From Acidobacteriaceae bacterium (GTDB taxonomy: Bacteria; Acidobacteriota; Terriglobia; Terriglobales; Acidobacteriaceae), in contig JANXUR010000017.1 of the NCBI GenBank assembly GCA_025356095.1, positions 1 through 57,785 on the forward strand: a stretch of DNA of 57,785 nt, given 5' to 3'. The translations under genes were made by a program, and so were the position numbers. Below the pieces are notes generated by a model. It worked only from the letters and a program-made list of their open reading frames with translations, did no database searches and was not told the DNA's origin. Of this stretch, positions 26,661 to 35,550 are shown piece after piece (within the stretch, counting starts at the first letter, position 1; every line of letters begins with the position of its first letter).

Positions 26661-28193
26661 TTAGAAGGGAAACTTCCTCTTCTTTTTCTTTTTAGAAGAA
26701 GACCCATTCGGGTCGTCCGTGGCAGCCGGGGTTTGTGCCGCAGCCGCCGCCTTGGCTGCCGCATTGGCAGCTTCGTTACCCGCGCCGGTGCCCGCCTCGT
26801 TGCCGGTTGGTGTCTGCTGCTGTACCTCGTTCACCTGCTGCGGAGTCGGCAGTGGTGCCGCGCCATTGCTGGTGCTCGAAGAGCTAGTCCCAGCCGATGT
26901 CGCTGGTGTGCCGGCCTCCGGTGCCGGTGCCAACTTTAATTCGTCAATGCCAGTCTGCTCGCTACTTGGGCCGGGCAGGCTCACTCCAGCGGGCGCGGCA
27001 GGGACTGCGGCTGGGTCAGCCGGTGCTACCGCTGGCGCGTCCGAGCGCGGTGCTGCCTGATTCTCCAGCGAAACCGGACCGCCTTTCAGCGTTTCTACCG
27101 ACGTCTTGCCATCCGCTGCACCGGGAGCAGTACGCAACACGCTGTTGGCCTGGTCCACAATATCTTTCGCGTTCACCGGCGTCGGATCTACCAACGACGG
27201 GGTGCCCACATGCGTCGCACGAGCCATATTAGGATGCCGGCTGAAGTTATCTACTACCGGGCTGAGCCGCGAAAATTCTCCCCGGCCTTCCATCTCCTTG
27301 GTATTCTGCGCAACCATCTCTGGCGTAGCCTTGGGAACCGGCCGATGGAACGCCGCCAGCCGCGCCTGCGCATCCGCCACCCGATTCATTTTGGGGTAGC
27401 GCGTGATGATTTGCTCATACGCCGCGGATGCCGACTTGGTGAACTCAGCAATCAGCTTGCCCTTGGAAGCTTCCGGCAAGCTCGCCTTACGGATGTTTTC
27501 GATTTGCCCCTCGTACGATTGGCCAAGCTGCCACAGCGCCTCATCGGCACCGCTGTACAGCGGATACCGCTCCACCAGAGTCTTGAGCCGCGCAATGGCG
27601 GCCGGATACGACTGCCGCGTGAAGTAAAAATGCCCAATGCGGAATTCGCGATCCGCCAGCACTTCTTGCACTTCCATCAACTTGCCACGCGCCTCAGGTA
27701 GCAGCGGGCTTTCTGGATACTGCAAAATCATCTGCCGGTATTCATCCTCAGCCCGCACCGCGTGGGTAAAGTCGCGATCCGGCTTTTCCATCTGCTGATA
27801 GTGAATGTTGGCAATCTTCATCTGCGCTTCCGCAGCTTCTGGCAGATTGGGGAAGAAGGTCTTAAAGTCGTTGTATTCGACTTCCGCCTGCTGTAGCGCG
27901 GTGGTGCCACCTTCGGCGTACCAGCTATCGCCAACCGCCAGCTTGGCACGGGCAATAAACTCTGAGTCCGGATAGGTGTTGATCAGCGTCTGCAAGGTAA
28001 TGCGCGCCGTGTCATAGCGGTTGTGCTTCAGCGCATCTTCGGCGCGGTCAAACAGCACCTTATCAGGCTGTTTAGAGGTTACGTTGGCCAGCGGATTGAC
28101 TACCTTCTTGTTCGTGCAGCCGACGGCCATCATCAGGCCTACGCCCGCCAAAGCCACCAATCCCGCGCGGCAAATCTGTTTCGGAGTCAACAT
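26661..28193 (-). CDS. bamD: BamD-like outer membrane assembly lipoprotein with long C-terminal tail
   Basis: BamD is the essential TPR lipoprotein of the Bam complex that inserts beta-barrel proteins. The 510-residue protein has a lipobox (LMMAVGC, Cys near 24) and TPR-like repeats over about residues 40-275. These include DRAEDALKHNRYDTARITLQ and FYFTRQSYPAAIARLKTLVERYP. BamD usually has 240-290 residues. Here about 230 extra residues follow, rich in Ala, Pro, Thr and Gly, ending in KKKKKRKFPF. GAGGGG six bases before the ATG at 28193 supports that start. A generic YfiO/TPR lipoprotein is the alternative. Confidence 0.82.
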   Translation of the reverse strand: MLTPKQICRAGLVALAGVGLMMAVGCTNKKVVNPLANVTSKQPDKVLFDRAEDALKHNRYDTARITLQTLINTYPDSEFIARAKLAVGDSWYAEGGTTALQQAEVEYNDFKTFFPNLPEAAEAQMKIANIHYQQMEKPDRDFTHAVRAEDEYRQMILQYPESPLLPEARGKLMEVQEVLADREFRIGHFYFTRQSYPAAIARLKTLVERYPLYSGADEALWQLGQSYEGQIENIRKASLPEASKGKLIAEFTKSASAAYEQIITRYPKMNRVADAQARLAAFHRPVPKATPEMVAQNTKEMEGRGEFSRLSPVVDNFSRHPNMARATHVGTPSLVDPTPVNAKDIVDQANSVLRTAPGAADGKTSVETLKGGPVSLENQAAPRSDAPAVAPADPAAVPAAPAGVSLPGPSSEQTGIDELKLAPAPEAGTPATSAGTSSSSTSNGAAPLPTPQQVNEVQQQTPTGNEAGTGAGNEAANAAAKAAAAAQTPAATDDPNGSSSKKKKKRKFPF

Positions 28194-28277
28194 CGTTACC
28201 CCTCTAAAAGCAAGAACTCGAACCAAACTCGGAAGCTATAACTTCAGGTTTTACCAATGTGCTTTATTGCAAATACC

Positions 28278-28318
28278 GCTTACGCCCCAAGCATTACGCT
28301 AAAAGCATTACGCCGAAA
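28278..28318. repeat. tandem 13-14-bp units overlapping the rpe stop codon
   Basis: GCTTACGCCCCAA (28278-28290), GCATTACGCTAAAA (28291-28304) and GCATTACGCCGAAA (28305-28318) follow one another. The rpe stop codon (28308-28310) lies inside the last unit. Confidence 0.65.
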
Positions 28319-29030
28319 GCAGTGCCGCCGACCGGGCCGCCTGCAAAAGCTTGCGTGCATTGGCCTCAATTGCGGAAGCCCCACCTGATCCCCCACCTGA
28401 TCCAATGCCTCCAATGCCTCCAAAGACCGCGCTGCCCGCCACCAGAATTTCCGCGCCAGCCTTCACCACATCTTCTACCGTATCCAACGCGACCCCGCCG
28501 TCCACTTCGATGCGGAAATTCAACCCCAAGGTCGCACGGATCTCGGCTAAAGCCCGTATTTTGTGCAGCGCGTTGCGGAGAAACTTCTGCCCGCCAAATC
28601 CCGGATTTACGCTCATAACTAGCACAAAATCAACCACATCCAGCACTTCGCTGAGCGTGTCCACCGGCGTTGCCGGGTTGAGGACGACCCCGGCCTTTTT
28701 GCCAAAACTATGAATCAACTGAATACTGCGATCCAAATGGCGGCAGGCTTCCTGATGCACCGAAATCCAGTCTGCGCCCGCCTCGGCAAACTCCGGGATG
28801 TACAAGTCCGGGTTCTCGATCATCAAGTGGCAGTCCAGCACCGCGCCGGTCACCTTACGCAGCGACTTCACCACCGGAGGCCCAATCGTAATGTTTGGCA
28901 CAAAATGCCCGTCCATCACGTCCACGTGGACGACCGTGCCTCCGCCCGCCAGCGCCGCCTGCACCTGCTCAGCCAGATGCGCGAAGTCCGACGCCAGAAT
29001 GGAGGGAGCCAGTTCGACGTGTCCGGTCAT
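28308..29030 (-). CDS. rpe: ribulose-phosphate 3-epimerase
   Basis: Rpe interconverts ribulose-5-phosphate and xylulose-5-phosphate in the pentose phosphate pathway. The 240-residue TIM barrel shows LAPSILASDFAHLAEQV, VHVDVMDGHFVPNITIG with catalytic aspartate, DCHLMI, VMSVNPGFGGQKF and FRIEVDGGV, all diagnostic. The last 25 residues are glycine-rich and somewhat longer than usual (FGGIGGIGSGGGSGG). The ATG at 29030 is part of an 11-bp tandem array that also supplies the GGGTGA ribosome site. The 3' end also lies in a tandem array. Confidence 0.95.
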   Translation of the reverse strand: MTGHVELAPSILASDFAHLAEQVQAALAGGGTVVHVDVMDGHFVPNITIGPPVVKSLRKVTGAVLDCHLMIENPDLYIPEFAEAGADWISVHQEACRHLDRSIQLIHSFGKKAGVVLNPATPVDTLSEVLDVVDFVLVMSVNPGFGGQKFLRNALHKIRALAEIRATLGLNFRIEVDGGVALDTVEDVVKAGAEILVAGSAVFGGIGGIGSGGGSGGASAIEANARKLLQAARSAALLSA

Positions 29031-29084
29031 TTCACCCAAATTTCACCCACGTGTCACCCGCATGTCACCCACATTTCAAGCACG
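29030..29084 (-). repeat. five tandem 11-bp units forming the rpe ribosome-binding region
   Basis: On the plus strand the units are TTTCACCCAAA, TTTCACCCACG, TGTCACCCGCA, TGTCACCCACA and TTTCAAGCACG (29030-29084). Read toward rpe, each of four copies carries GGGTGA, and the last supplies it directly before the start ATG. Several copies therefore look like duplicated ribosome sites. Confidence 0.75.
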
Positions 29085-29201
29085 GGAAGCAGCGTCAGAC
29101 GCACCGATTCGCGCGAAATCCTAGCTACAGGGCGCACGGAATGCAGGGCAGAAGATACCAGATTTTACCACGCGGAGGCACTTCCGCACGGTAGCCCCGC
29201 C

Positions 29202-29270
29202 CGTGTCATTGCTGAGCGAGCAGTGAAGCGCGAGCAATCGAGCCAGCACCGGAAGCCCCCTACGCCGGTC
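29202..29270 (+). repeat. second copy of the dispersed GTGTCATT...CTGAGCGA repeat
   Basis: The sequence from CGTGTCATTGCTGAGCGAGC to AGCCCCCTACG parallels 20119-20187 in the same orientation with substitutions and small indels. It lies in the 296-base gap between rpe and the ABC ATPase gene. Confidence 0.45.
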
Positions 29271-29326
29271 ATATCACTATTCGCACCCACCACAACGCCG
29301 CCCCTCCTTGCAACTCGGGGCGCTCC

Positions 29327-30226
29327 TTGAGACCATCTAGTTTCGTGGCTACTGCACACAATCCGCTGGTGGAGGCTGTTGCGCTGACCAAGGTTTACCC
29401 CCCTGGCCAGACACTGGCGAACCCGTTCGCGCGAGCGGCTGCGTCAAACGCAGTTTCTAGGGCAGCGGCGGGCGTAAGGGCGGTGGATGGGGTTGCGCTC
29501 AGCATTGCGCCGGGGGAGATACTGGGGCTGGTGGGCGAATCGGGCTGCGGCAAGAGCACACTGGGTCGCATGATGCTACGGCTGATTGAGCCTACATCCG
29601 GCAGCCTGAGTTTTGACGGACATGACCTACTAGCCGCTACGCCCGCCGAACTACGCCGCCTGCGCCGCCAGATGCAGATCGTGTTTCAAGATCCCTTCGC
29701 CTCTCTGAACCCGCGCATGACGGTGGCTGCCATTCTGACCGAGCCGTTCGTGATCCATCCCGAGGCTGAAGACGGCACTGGGCCAAGCCTGGGCACAAGC
29801 GCCGGCCGCCAGCGGCGCGCCGCTGAACTGCTGACCGCCGTTGGTCTGGATGCTTCTGCCCTGCCGCGCTATCCCCACGAATTCAGCGGAGGCCAGCGCC
29901 AGCGCATCGGTATTGCACGCGCGCTGGCGCTGCGGCCCAAGTTTATCGTGGCGGATGAGCCCGTCTCCGCGCTCGACGTGAGCGTTGGAGCGCAGATTGT
30001 GAATCTGCTGGCGCGCCTGCAACGCGAGTTTGGCCTGACCATGCTGTTCATCTCGCATTCCATGCCATTGGTGCGGTATTTGGCGACGCGTATTGCGGTG
30101 ATGCAGCGCGGCCAAATCGTGGAACTTGGCGACACCGAGCAGGTTTGCAATGCGCCCCATCACCCTTACACCCGCACCCTGCTGGCAGCCACTCCAGAGC
30201 TGGAAGTGACGGCTCGTTCGGCCTAG
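29327..30226 (+). CDS. ABC transporter ATPase of the oligopeptide/dipeptide (DppF/OppF) type
   Basis: The 299-residue ATPase has Walker [17 protein letters not shown]-loop [12 protein letters not shown], signature [15 protein letters not shown], Walker [13 protein letters not shown] and the H-loop FISHSM. It ends with the peptide-importer tail [15 protein letters not shown]. It would energise import of peptides or nickel-like solutes. No permease, DppD-type ATPase or binding protein is next to it, so partners must be elsewhere. The start is uncertain: a TTG at 29327 (GGGG upstream) or a GTG at 29345. Confidence 0.88.
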   Translation: MRPSSFVATAHNPLVEAVALTKVYPPGQTLANPFARAAASNAVSRAAAGVRAVDGVALSIAPGEILGLVGESGCGKSTLGRMMLRLIEPTSGSLSFDGHDLLAATPAELRRLRRQMQIVFQDPFASLNPRMTVAAILTEPFVIHPEAEDGTGPSLGTSAGRQRRAAELLTAVGLDASALPRYPHEFSGGQRQRIGIARALALRPKFIVADEPVSALDVSVGAQIVNLLARLQREFGLTMLFISHSMPLVRYLATRIAVMQRGQIVELGDTEQVCNAPHHPYTRTLLAATPELEVTARSA

Positions 30227-30248
30227 TGCATTTTTCCATTCCCCGCAG

Positions 30249-30267
30249 GCGCAATTTGCGCTAAAAT
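30249..30267 (+). promoter_or_regulatory. palindrome next to a -10-like box upstream of the Yip1 gene
   Basis: GCGCAATTTGCGC (30249-30261) is a near-perfect palindrome directly followed by TAAAAT (30262-30267), a good -10 hexamer, and 29 bases further by the start ATG with GGAGG before it. The palindrome would sit in the promoter spacer, where a repressor could bind. No regulator is known. Confidence 0.4.
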
Positions 30268-30296
30268 CACGCCGAATCTACACGGAGGATTTTTTC

Positions 30297-31061
30297 ATGA
30301 GCACAGATGCCATCGTTCCACCGCCACCTGCTCCCGACCCCACCCCCGGACTCTCTGAGCCCGTGCGCATCATTGATGCCTTTGTCGCGCCCAGCAAGAC
30401 GTTCACCGACATCCGCCGCAATGCTTGGTGGTGTGGGCCTGTGGTACTTAGCATTCTGGTATCGGTCTTCTATGTGGCCATGGTGGATCAAAAAATTGGC
30501 TTCCGCACCGTCTCCGAAAACACTCTGAAGTTGCAACCCAAGAACGCCGACCGCATTGACAAGATGGAGCCAGACAAGCGCGAGGAGGCGATGCAGTTGC
30601 AAGCCAAGATCACCGGCTATGTTTCTTGGGGATTCGGGGCGATCGGAATTATTTATCTGGTGGTTGTAGCGCTAATTCTGTTCGTCACCTTCAAGTTTGG
30701 TTTTGGCTCGGATCTAACCGTGTCTCGAACGATTGCGGTTGTAATGTACGCAAGTTTGCCACTGACGCTTAAGAGTCTGCTGACGGCGGCGCTGGTGGCA
30801 GCCGGAGTGGTGGGCGAAGGCTTTACCTTCCAAAACCCTATCGCTACCAACCTTGCTTCGTTTCTCGATCCGGCGGGTAACAAATTTCTGTACGGCATTG
30901 GAACCAATCTGGACGTGTTCTATATCTGGGCTTTGGTGTTGACCGCCATTGGACTCAGTTACGCGAGCAGCCTGAAACGCCAGTCTGCCTATTTGGGTGT
31001 TTTTGGGTGGGCCCTGCTAGTAGCCGTAGGCGGAGCCGCCGTAGGAGCGGCCTTCTCCTAA
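30297..31061 (+). CDS. Yip1-domain integral membrane protein
   Basis: This 254-residue protein has a proline-rich cytoplasmic N-terminus (VPPPPAPDPTPG), then FVAPSKTFTDIRRNAWWCGPVV, the opening typical of bacterial Yip1/DUF1282 proteins. About five membrane helices follow (near 45-62, 105-127, 145-172, 200-222 and 235-253). Function is unknown; relatives are found near envelope or signalling genes. It has an excellent ribosome site (GGAGG) and is followed by a strong terminator, so it is a single-gene transcript. Confidence 0.8.
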   Translation: MSTDAIVPPPPAPDPTPGLSEPVRIIDAFVAPSKTFTDIRRNAWWCGPVVLSILVSVFYVAMVDQKIGFRTVSENTLKLQPKNADRIDKMEPDKREEAMQLQAKITGYVSWGFGAIGIIYLVVVALILFVTFKFGFGSDLTVSRTIAVVMYASLPLTLKSLLTAALVAAGVVGEGFTFQNPIATNLASFLDPAGNKFLYGIGTNLDVFYIWALVLTAIGLSYASSLKRQSAYLGVFGWALLVAVGGAAVGAAFS

Positions 31062-31104
31062 GCATTGAAGCCTTGGGCGCTGCATCAGCCTGCGCGCAAA
31101 AAAG

Positions 31105-31130
31105 AACGCCTGCCGCGAGGCAGGCGTTTT
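31105..31130. terminator. strong intrinsic terminator after the Yip1 gene
   Basis: A perfect 10-bp stem (31105-31114 with 31119-31128) around GCGA is followed by a T run on the plus strand and preceded by an A run. It can also serve the convergent radical SAM gene ending at 31159. Confidence 0.85.
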
Positions 31131-31158
31131 GCTTGCTTGAGTTTCTTAACAATTGAGC

Positions 31159-32289
31159 TTAGTGGAGCTGCACCAGCCCGGGATCCGTTCCCTTGCTTTG
31201 CGGCGTGCGCCACTTGTCAATCGCTGACGTCTGGTGCACACAACTGACCGTGCAATAGGGTGCGCAGGGCTTTTCTGTGCGATGCTCGCGGTGTACGTCG
31301 GCGGTGGAGTAATCTGCCAGCGGGGTTCCGGGATACCCGCGTTGTTGCGAGCAATAATGCACCAGCCCAAATTCGCAAATGTAAAGATAGCGCGCTCCGG
31401 CGCGACAGCGCCACTCATTGCGGCGGCCCAGTGCGATGTTGTCCTGAAAGCTGTTGATGCGGGTGAAGCCAGATTTCTCCAGTCGCTTCATCTCGTGGTA
31501 CACATTACGCTCTTCGCCCGTCAGCGGCTGCACCTGACCTTCGCCGTCGTGGATAATCCCCACCGTCGAGCTAAAGCCGAGTTCTACCGCGCGTTTGCCA
31601 ATCACTAACGCGTCCTGCGGACTGCGAATACCACCGCCTACTACCGAGTTGATATTTACGTGGAACAAGGCGAACGCAGCCAGCATTTCCAGCTTACGGT
31701 CAAGCACCTTCAGGCTCTTTTTGGAGACTTCGTCCGGCGTCACGTTATCAATGCTGATCTGCAGGAATTCGAGCCCCGCAGTGTTCAGCTGCTCGATTCG
31801 CTCTGGCATCAGCAGGTAGCCGTTGGTGATCATGCCGGCAATCATGCCGCGTTTGCGGATGTGCGCAATGATGTCGTCCAGTTGCGGATGCAATAGCGGT
31901 TCCCCGCCGCTGATGGTGACGATAGATGTGCCCAGGTCAGCCAACTTGTTGAGCCGTGCGAAAATCTCGTCCACGGGCACGGGCTTTGAAACATCATCGA
32001 ACTCGTTGCAATAGGTGCAGGCCAAATTGCAGCGGCGCATGGGGATGATATGCGCCAGAAACGGATGGTCTTCCGAAAGCAAAGCCCGACCCACCGCCAG
32101 ATACGACCGCAGATTACGCAGTACTTTGGCGCGACGTCCGCGGAAGGTATTGCGGCGCAGCGGCGGCACGTGGCCAATTCGGACGGTAGAGGGCAGATTC
32201 TCTGGCACCACCACCGGAGCGACGTCGGCGACAATGTTCAACTCCCCCAGCGCCGCGCTGGTATTCGGGTTGGTGACGTCGGTGGGCAT
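31159..32289 (-). CDS. radical SAM protein with SPASM-like C-terminal cysteines
   Basis: The 376-residue enzyme carries the radical SAM cluster motif CNLACTYC preceded by [18 protein letters not shown] (the GGE motif) and MITNGYLL follow. The C-terminal part contains further cysteines ([12 protein letters not shown], then CAPYCTVSC), the pattern of a SPASM/twitch auxiliary cluster. Such enzymes modify peptides or small molecules; the substrate cannot be read from the neighbours. The ATG at 32289 ([11 protein letters not shown]) is used although its ribosome site is weak; an in-frame extension to 32373 gives a poor N-terminus. It lies downstream of the ACT-domain gene. Confidence 0.82.
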   Translation of the reverse strand: MPTDVTNPNTSAALGELNIVADVAPVVVPENLPSTVRIGHVPPLRRNTFRGRRAKVLRNLRSYLAVGRALLSEDHPFLAHIIPMRRCNLACTYCNEFDDVSKPVPVDEIFARLNKLADLGTSIVTISGGEPLLHPQLDDIIAHIRKRGMIAGMITNGYLLMPERIEQLNTAGLEFLQISIDNVTPDEVSKKSLKVLDRKLEMLAAFALFHVNINSVVGGGIRSPQDALVIGKRAVELGFSSTVGIIHDGEGQVQPLTGEERNVYHEMKRLEKSGFTRINSFQDNIALGRRNEWRCRAGARYLYICEFGLVHYCSQQRGYPGTPLADYSTADVHREHRTEKPCAPYCTVSCVHQTSAIDKWRTPQSKGTDPGLVQLH

Positions 32290-32424
32290 GAATGAAATTC
32301 GGGAAATTCCTATCGCTAAATCTCTGAATCTTAAGTAGAACACAGCAGAAATGCCGGTGAGAAGGCACGCCACAGCGACTGGCGGCTTTCGCGGGTCGAA
32401 CGGCGCAGCGCGTCGGGGAAGCGT

Positions 32425-32844
32425 CTAACCTGCATCCACCTGATGTCCCGCGCTCCGCCACACGCGCATCGCCGCCGCCGCATTCTCCTGCTTCACCAGT
32501 ATGTAGTCGGTGTCGTAGGTAGAGATGGCAAAGATGCCAATATGCACCTCCGCCAGAGGAGTGAGCAAAGCTGCCAGAACGCCGGTCTGCTCGAAATCGA
32601 ACGGACCGTGCAGCCAAAAGCACACCCAATCGCGCGCGGCCTGCACCTCTTCGGGAACTCGCTCCGCCAGGCAGACCACGGAAAGCTCTTCTGCCGTTCG
32701 CGTAATCGAGCAGAAGCCCGCTTCGGCCAGCGCCTCGCCAGCCCAAGGCGGCAACTTGGAGTCAATCGGCAATCGGCACACCGCGTAAGCGCCCGCGCCC
32801 TGCGAATCTTGCGCCACTTGCGACAGGTGGAAGGTTTGTTTCAT
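32425..32844 (-). CDS. ACT-domain protein
   Basis: The 139-residue protein looks like the ACT-type small proteins resembling CASTOR/aspartokinase regulatory halves. Its second half reads WVCFWLHGPFDFEQTGVLAALLTPLAEVHIGIFAISTYD, then TDYILVKQENAAAA; the second stretch is the characteristic DYxLV strand. These domains bind amino acids, but the ligand is unknown. The ATG at 32844 is chosen; a TTG at 32862 is possible. It lies between the amidohydrolase and the radical SAM gene on the same strand, with gaps of 79 and 135 bases. Confidence 0.75.
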   Translation of the reverse strand: MKQTFHLSQVAQDSQGAGAYAVCRLPIDSKLPPWAGEALAEAGFCSITRTAEELSVVCLAERVPEEVQAARDWVCFWLHGPFDFEQTGVLAALLTPLAEVHIGIFAISTYDTDYILVKQENAAAAMRVWRSAGHQVDAG

Positions 32845-32923
32845 GTGAGTGCGTTGCTCCAATTGCTACTTCTGCCGTGCCACTTCTTGCCGTGCTACTA
32901 CTGGCTTCCTACTGCTGTCGAGC

Positions 32924-34435
32924 TCACTTCTGTCGCTCCGCTGCGTCCGCCACCTTTGCCAGCATCTTATCCAGATCTTGCCGCGAATAGTATTTGCCGC
33001 GCATGATCACTGCAAAAATCCTACGCGTGTTGCGAATGTCATCCAGCGGATTGGCATCGAGCAGCAACAGGTCTGCCTGCGATCCCCCGAAAAATGTGCG
33101 GCCTCGTGGCGAGGCGTGTAAAAACTCGGCTGGCCCGCGCGTCGCCGCCTGCAATGCTTGCAGCGAGTTCAGCCCAGCTTGCGCCAGCAATTCCAACTCT
33201 TCATGCAGGCTCGACCCCGGAAACACCATGGGGTCAGGACTATCCGTGCCCGCCAGTAGCGGCACTTTGGCATCCTTCATTTCGGCGACTACCGCTTGAA
33301 AACGCGCCATAAGCGCCCGCTGAAAATCGGCGGCAGCGGGGTCGCCGGATTGGCCGGTCGCTTCACTTACCTTGGCGGGATCCCACTGCGGCCGTGCCCA
33401 CGCTGGCACATATTTCATCCGCGCGTCGCCCGCAGATTTCGTAGCCATCTCGCTCATGGTCTTGCTCCACACCAGCGTTGGCGTCTGCCAAGTTCCGTTC
33501 TGCTGGAACTCTTTGAGTAGCGCACGAAGTTTGGGCAAGCTAAAACTGTCATAGGATTCTTGCCGAATCTTCTTCAGCGCCACCACATCGTTCGCCGCAA
33601 TCGCTTTGGTGCGCGCTTCCTGCAACTCCTGTTCCCGTAACGATGCGCCCAGCAATATGCCACTTAGGTGTTCGATGCTCGCTTGCCCCGCGTTCGATGC
33701 TTCTGCCGCAGAAACCCCCTCTGGCACGTGTCCGGCAACGGTTACGCCTTTCCTCTTCGCTTCTTCGAGAATGCCAAAGTAGGCTTCACGCGGCGGCGAC
33801 AGCACTTTGATAAAGTCCACGCCCCGCTGCTGTAGTTGATCTACATACAAGCGCCCATCGGCTGCGCTTTTCACGGCAATCGTATTCGCGGGGTTTTCCA
33901 TCGTCGCGTCCAGAAACGGTCCGGGTGTAACGATGTGCGGCCCCGTGATCTCCCCATTCTCCACCCGCTCGCGCCAGCGCTGCAGCAAGGTAAAGTCGCC
34001 GCCCATGTCGCGCACGCCCACCACTCCATTCGCAAGGTAGAGGGGCAGAATCACATCCTCGGTCCAGGGCCTCTTCTCAACACCGGTCAGATGTACATGC
34101 ATATCCCACAGGCCGGGAATCAAGTACTTGCCCGTGGCATTCACCACGCGGAGATTGCGGTTGAGGCTCAGCACCCCGACTCGCGCAATCCCTACAATGC
34201 GCCCGTCGCGGATCACCACCGTGTGCCGGGGCAGAATCGCTCCGGTGGTTACATCCACTAGATTCACATTGGTAATCGCCAGTGCCGGATGAGAGCTGGT
34301 CGCGGTGGTCGAGGGAGTTCGCTCCGCCGCATCGGCGCGCGCACCTGCCAACACCAGCATCACAGCAACAACAGGAAAAAAGGAAAAGGCGATGCAAAAG
34401 ACAATAGAGCAGATACCGCTGCGCGGCCTAGTCAT
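32924..34435 (-). CDS. secreted amidohydrolase (imidazolonepropionase-like family)
   Basis: This 503-residue protein has a signal peptide (hydrophobic up to about residue 35). Amidohydrolase motifs are LIPGLWDMHVHLTG (the HxH metal site), FIKVLSP with the probable bridging lysine, TVAGHVPEG, SIEHLSG and LLAGTDSPDP (catalytic aspartate). Family members act as dipeptidases or lactam hydrolases outside the cytoplasm; substrate unknown. The start ATG at 34435 overlaps the end of the add-like gene, so the two are coupled. Confidence 0.87.
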   Translation of the reverse strand: MTRPRSGICSIVFCIAFSFFPVVAVMLVLAGARADAAERTPSTTATSSHPALAITNVNLVDVTTGAILPRHTVVIRDGRIVGIARVGVLSLNRNLRVVNATGKYLIPGLWDMHVHLTGVEKRPWTEDVILPLYLANGVVGVRDMGGDFTLLQRWRERVENGEITGPHIVTPGPFLDATMENPANTIAVKSAADGRLYVDQLQQRGVDFIKVLSPPREAYFGILEEAKRKGVTVAGHVPEGVSAAEASNAGQASIEHLSGILLGASLREQELQEARTKAIAANDVVALKKIRQESYDSFSLPKLRALLKEFQQNGTWQTPTLVWSKTMSEMATKSAGDARMKYVPAWARPQWDPAKVSEATGQSGDPAAADFQRALMARFQAVVAEMKDAKVPLLAGTDSPDPMVFPGSSLHEELELLAQAGLNSLQALQAATRGPAEFLHASPRGRTFFGGSQADLLLLDANPLDDIRNTRRIFAVIMRGKYYSRQDLDKMLAKVADAAERQK

Positions 34436-35510
34436 GCGCAACTTCCACTGCGTCTACCGCTCGCAGAAAATCCAGCTTTCTCTCGGCTGGAAGAAACGAT
34501 GCCTCAAACGAATTGCGCGCCAGTTCGCGCATCTGCTCATCGCTGAAATAAAAATGCTGCTGCACCAACTGATATTCGCCTTCTAGCGTGGTGTGGAACA
34601 TGGCCGGATCGTCGCTGTTCAAAGTCACCATCAGGCCGCGTTCAAAAAATTCGCGCAGCGGATGTTCCGCCAGCGCCGGGCAGGCTCCGGTTTGCAGGTT
34701 GCTGCTGACGCAAAGTTCCATGGGGATTTGACGTTCCGCAAGCACATCCATCAACTCCACATCCTTGGCCGCCTGGATGCCATGCCCAATCCGCTCGGCC
34801 CGCAGATTCAGCGCCCCCCACACCGACTCCGGTCCCGTCGTCTCGCCCGCATGTGCAGTGAGCCGCAAGCCGTGCTCTGCCGCATAGCGATAGCTGGGCG
34901 CAAACCACTCGGCTGGACCGCGCGCCTCGTCGCCCCCAATGCCAATGCCTACCACATTGCGGGTACGGTAGCGCACCGCCAGTTCCACCACCTTCTGCCC
35001 CGCATCCGCGCCAAAGTGGCGCACCGCATCAAAAATCCATAGCAGCGAGACCCCGAAGTCGCGTTCGCCCGCTTCGCGCCCCCGCTCCATTCCTTCAAAT
35101 ACAGCGGCAAAGTCCATGCCCTTCCACAGGCATACGCCCACGGACACATACACTTCCGCATGCAGAACATTCTGCCGCCGCAACTCCTGCATCATGCGAT
35201 AGGTAATCAGCTCGTAGTCATGTCCGGTGCGCAGCAACTGCGTCACTGCCTTGAAGGCCATCAGAAAGCCCTGAAAGTTTTCGTATTGGTAGAGCATCAC
35301 CGCGTCGCCGAGGGTCATTCTCTCGGCAGGGGCTTCGCCGTGTTGTTCGCTCAGCTCGACCAAGGTCGCGGGCGCGACCGTGCCTTCCAGATGCAGATGC
35401 AGCTCGGCCTTGGGCAAGGCGCGCAGAAAAGCAGAAGGGGCGAACCGCCCGGATGCAGCCGCGCTAGGAGTGGCCGAAATGCGTTCCCCCCGCTTGCTTG
35501 CTGCATCCAT
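34428..35510 (-). CDS. adenosine deaminase family protein
   Basis: The 360-residue protein shows the metal site LPKAELHLHLEG, RLTAHAGETTG with the catalytic glutamate, GHGI and LNSDDPAMF. It therefore belongs to the adenosine/aminodeoxyfutalosine deaminase group. It may deaminate adenosine or 6-amino-6-deoxyfutalosine (menaquinone route); the sequence alone does not decide. The N-terminal 28 residues are Ala/Ser-rich and longer than usual. Its stop codon overlaps the start of the secreted amidohydrolase. Confidence 0.87.
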   Translation of the reverse strand: MDAASKRGERISATPSAAASGRFAPSAFLRALPKAELHLHLEGTVAPATLVELSEQHGEAPAERMTLGDAVMLYQYENFQGFLMAFKAVTQLLRTGHDYELITYRMMQELRRQNVLHAEVYVSVGVCLWKGMDFAAVFEGMERGREAGERDFGVSLLWIFDAVRHFGADAGQKVVELAVRYRTRNVVGIGIGGDEARGPAEWFAPSYRYAAEHGLRLTAHAGETTGPESVWGALNLRAERIGHGIQAAKDVELMDVLAERQIPMELCVSSNLQTGACPALAEHPLREFFERGLMVTLNSDDPAMFHTTLEGEYQLVQQHFYFSDEQMRELARNSFEASFLPAERKLDFLRAVDAVEVAHD

Positions 35511-35550
35511 TCGCTGCGCCCCACCACGTTAGGAATTCCTTGCGACCGTA

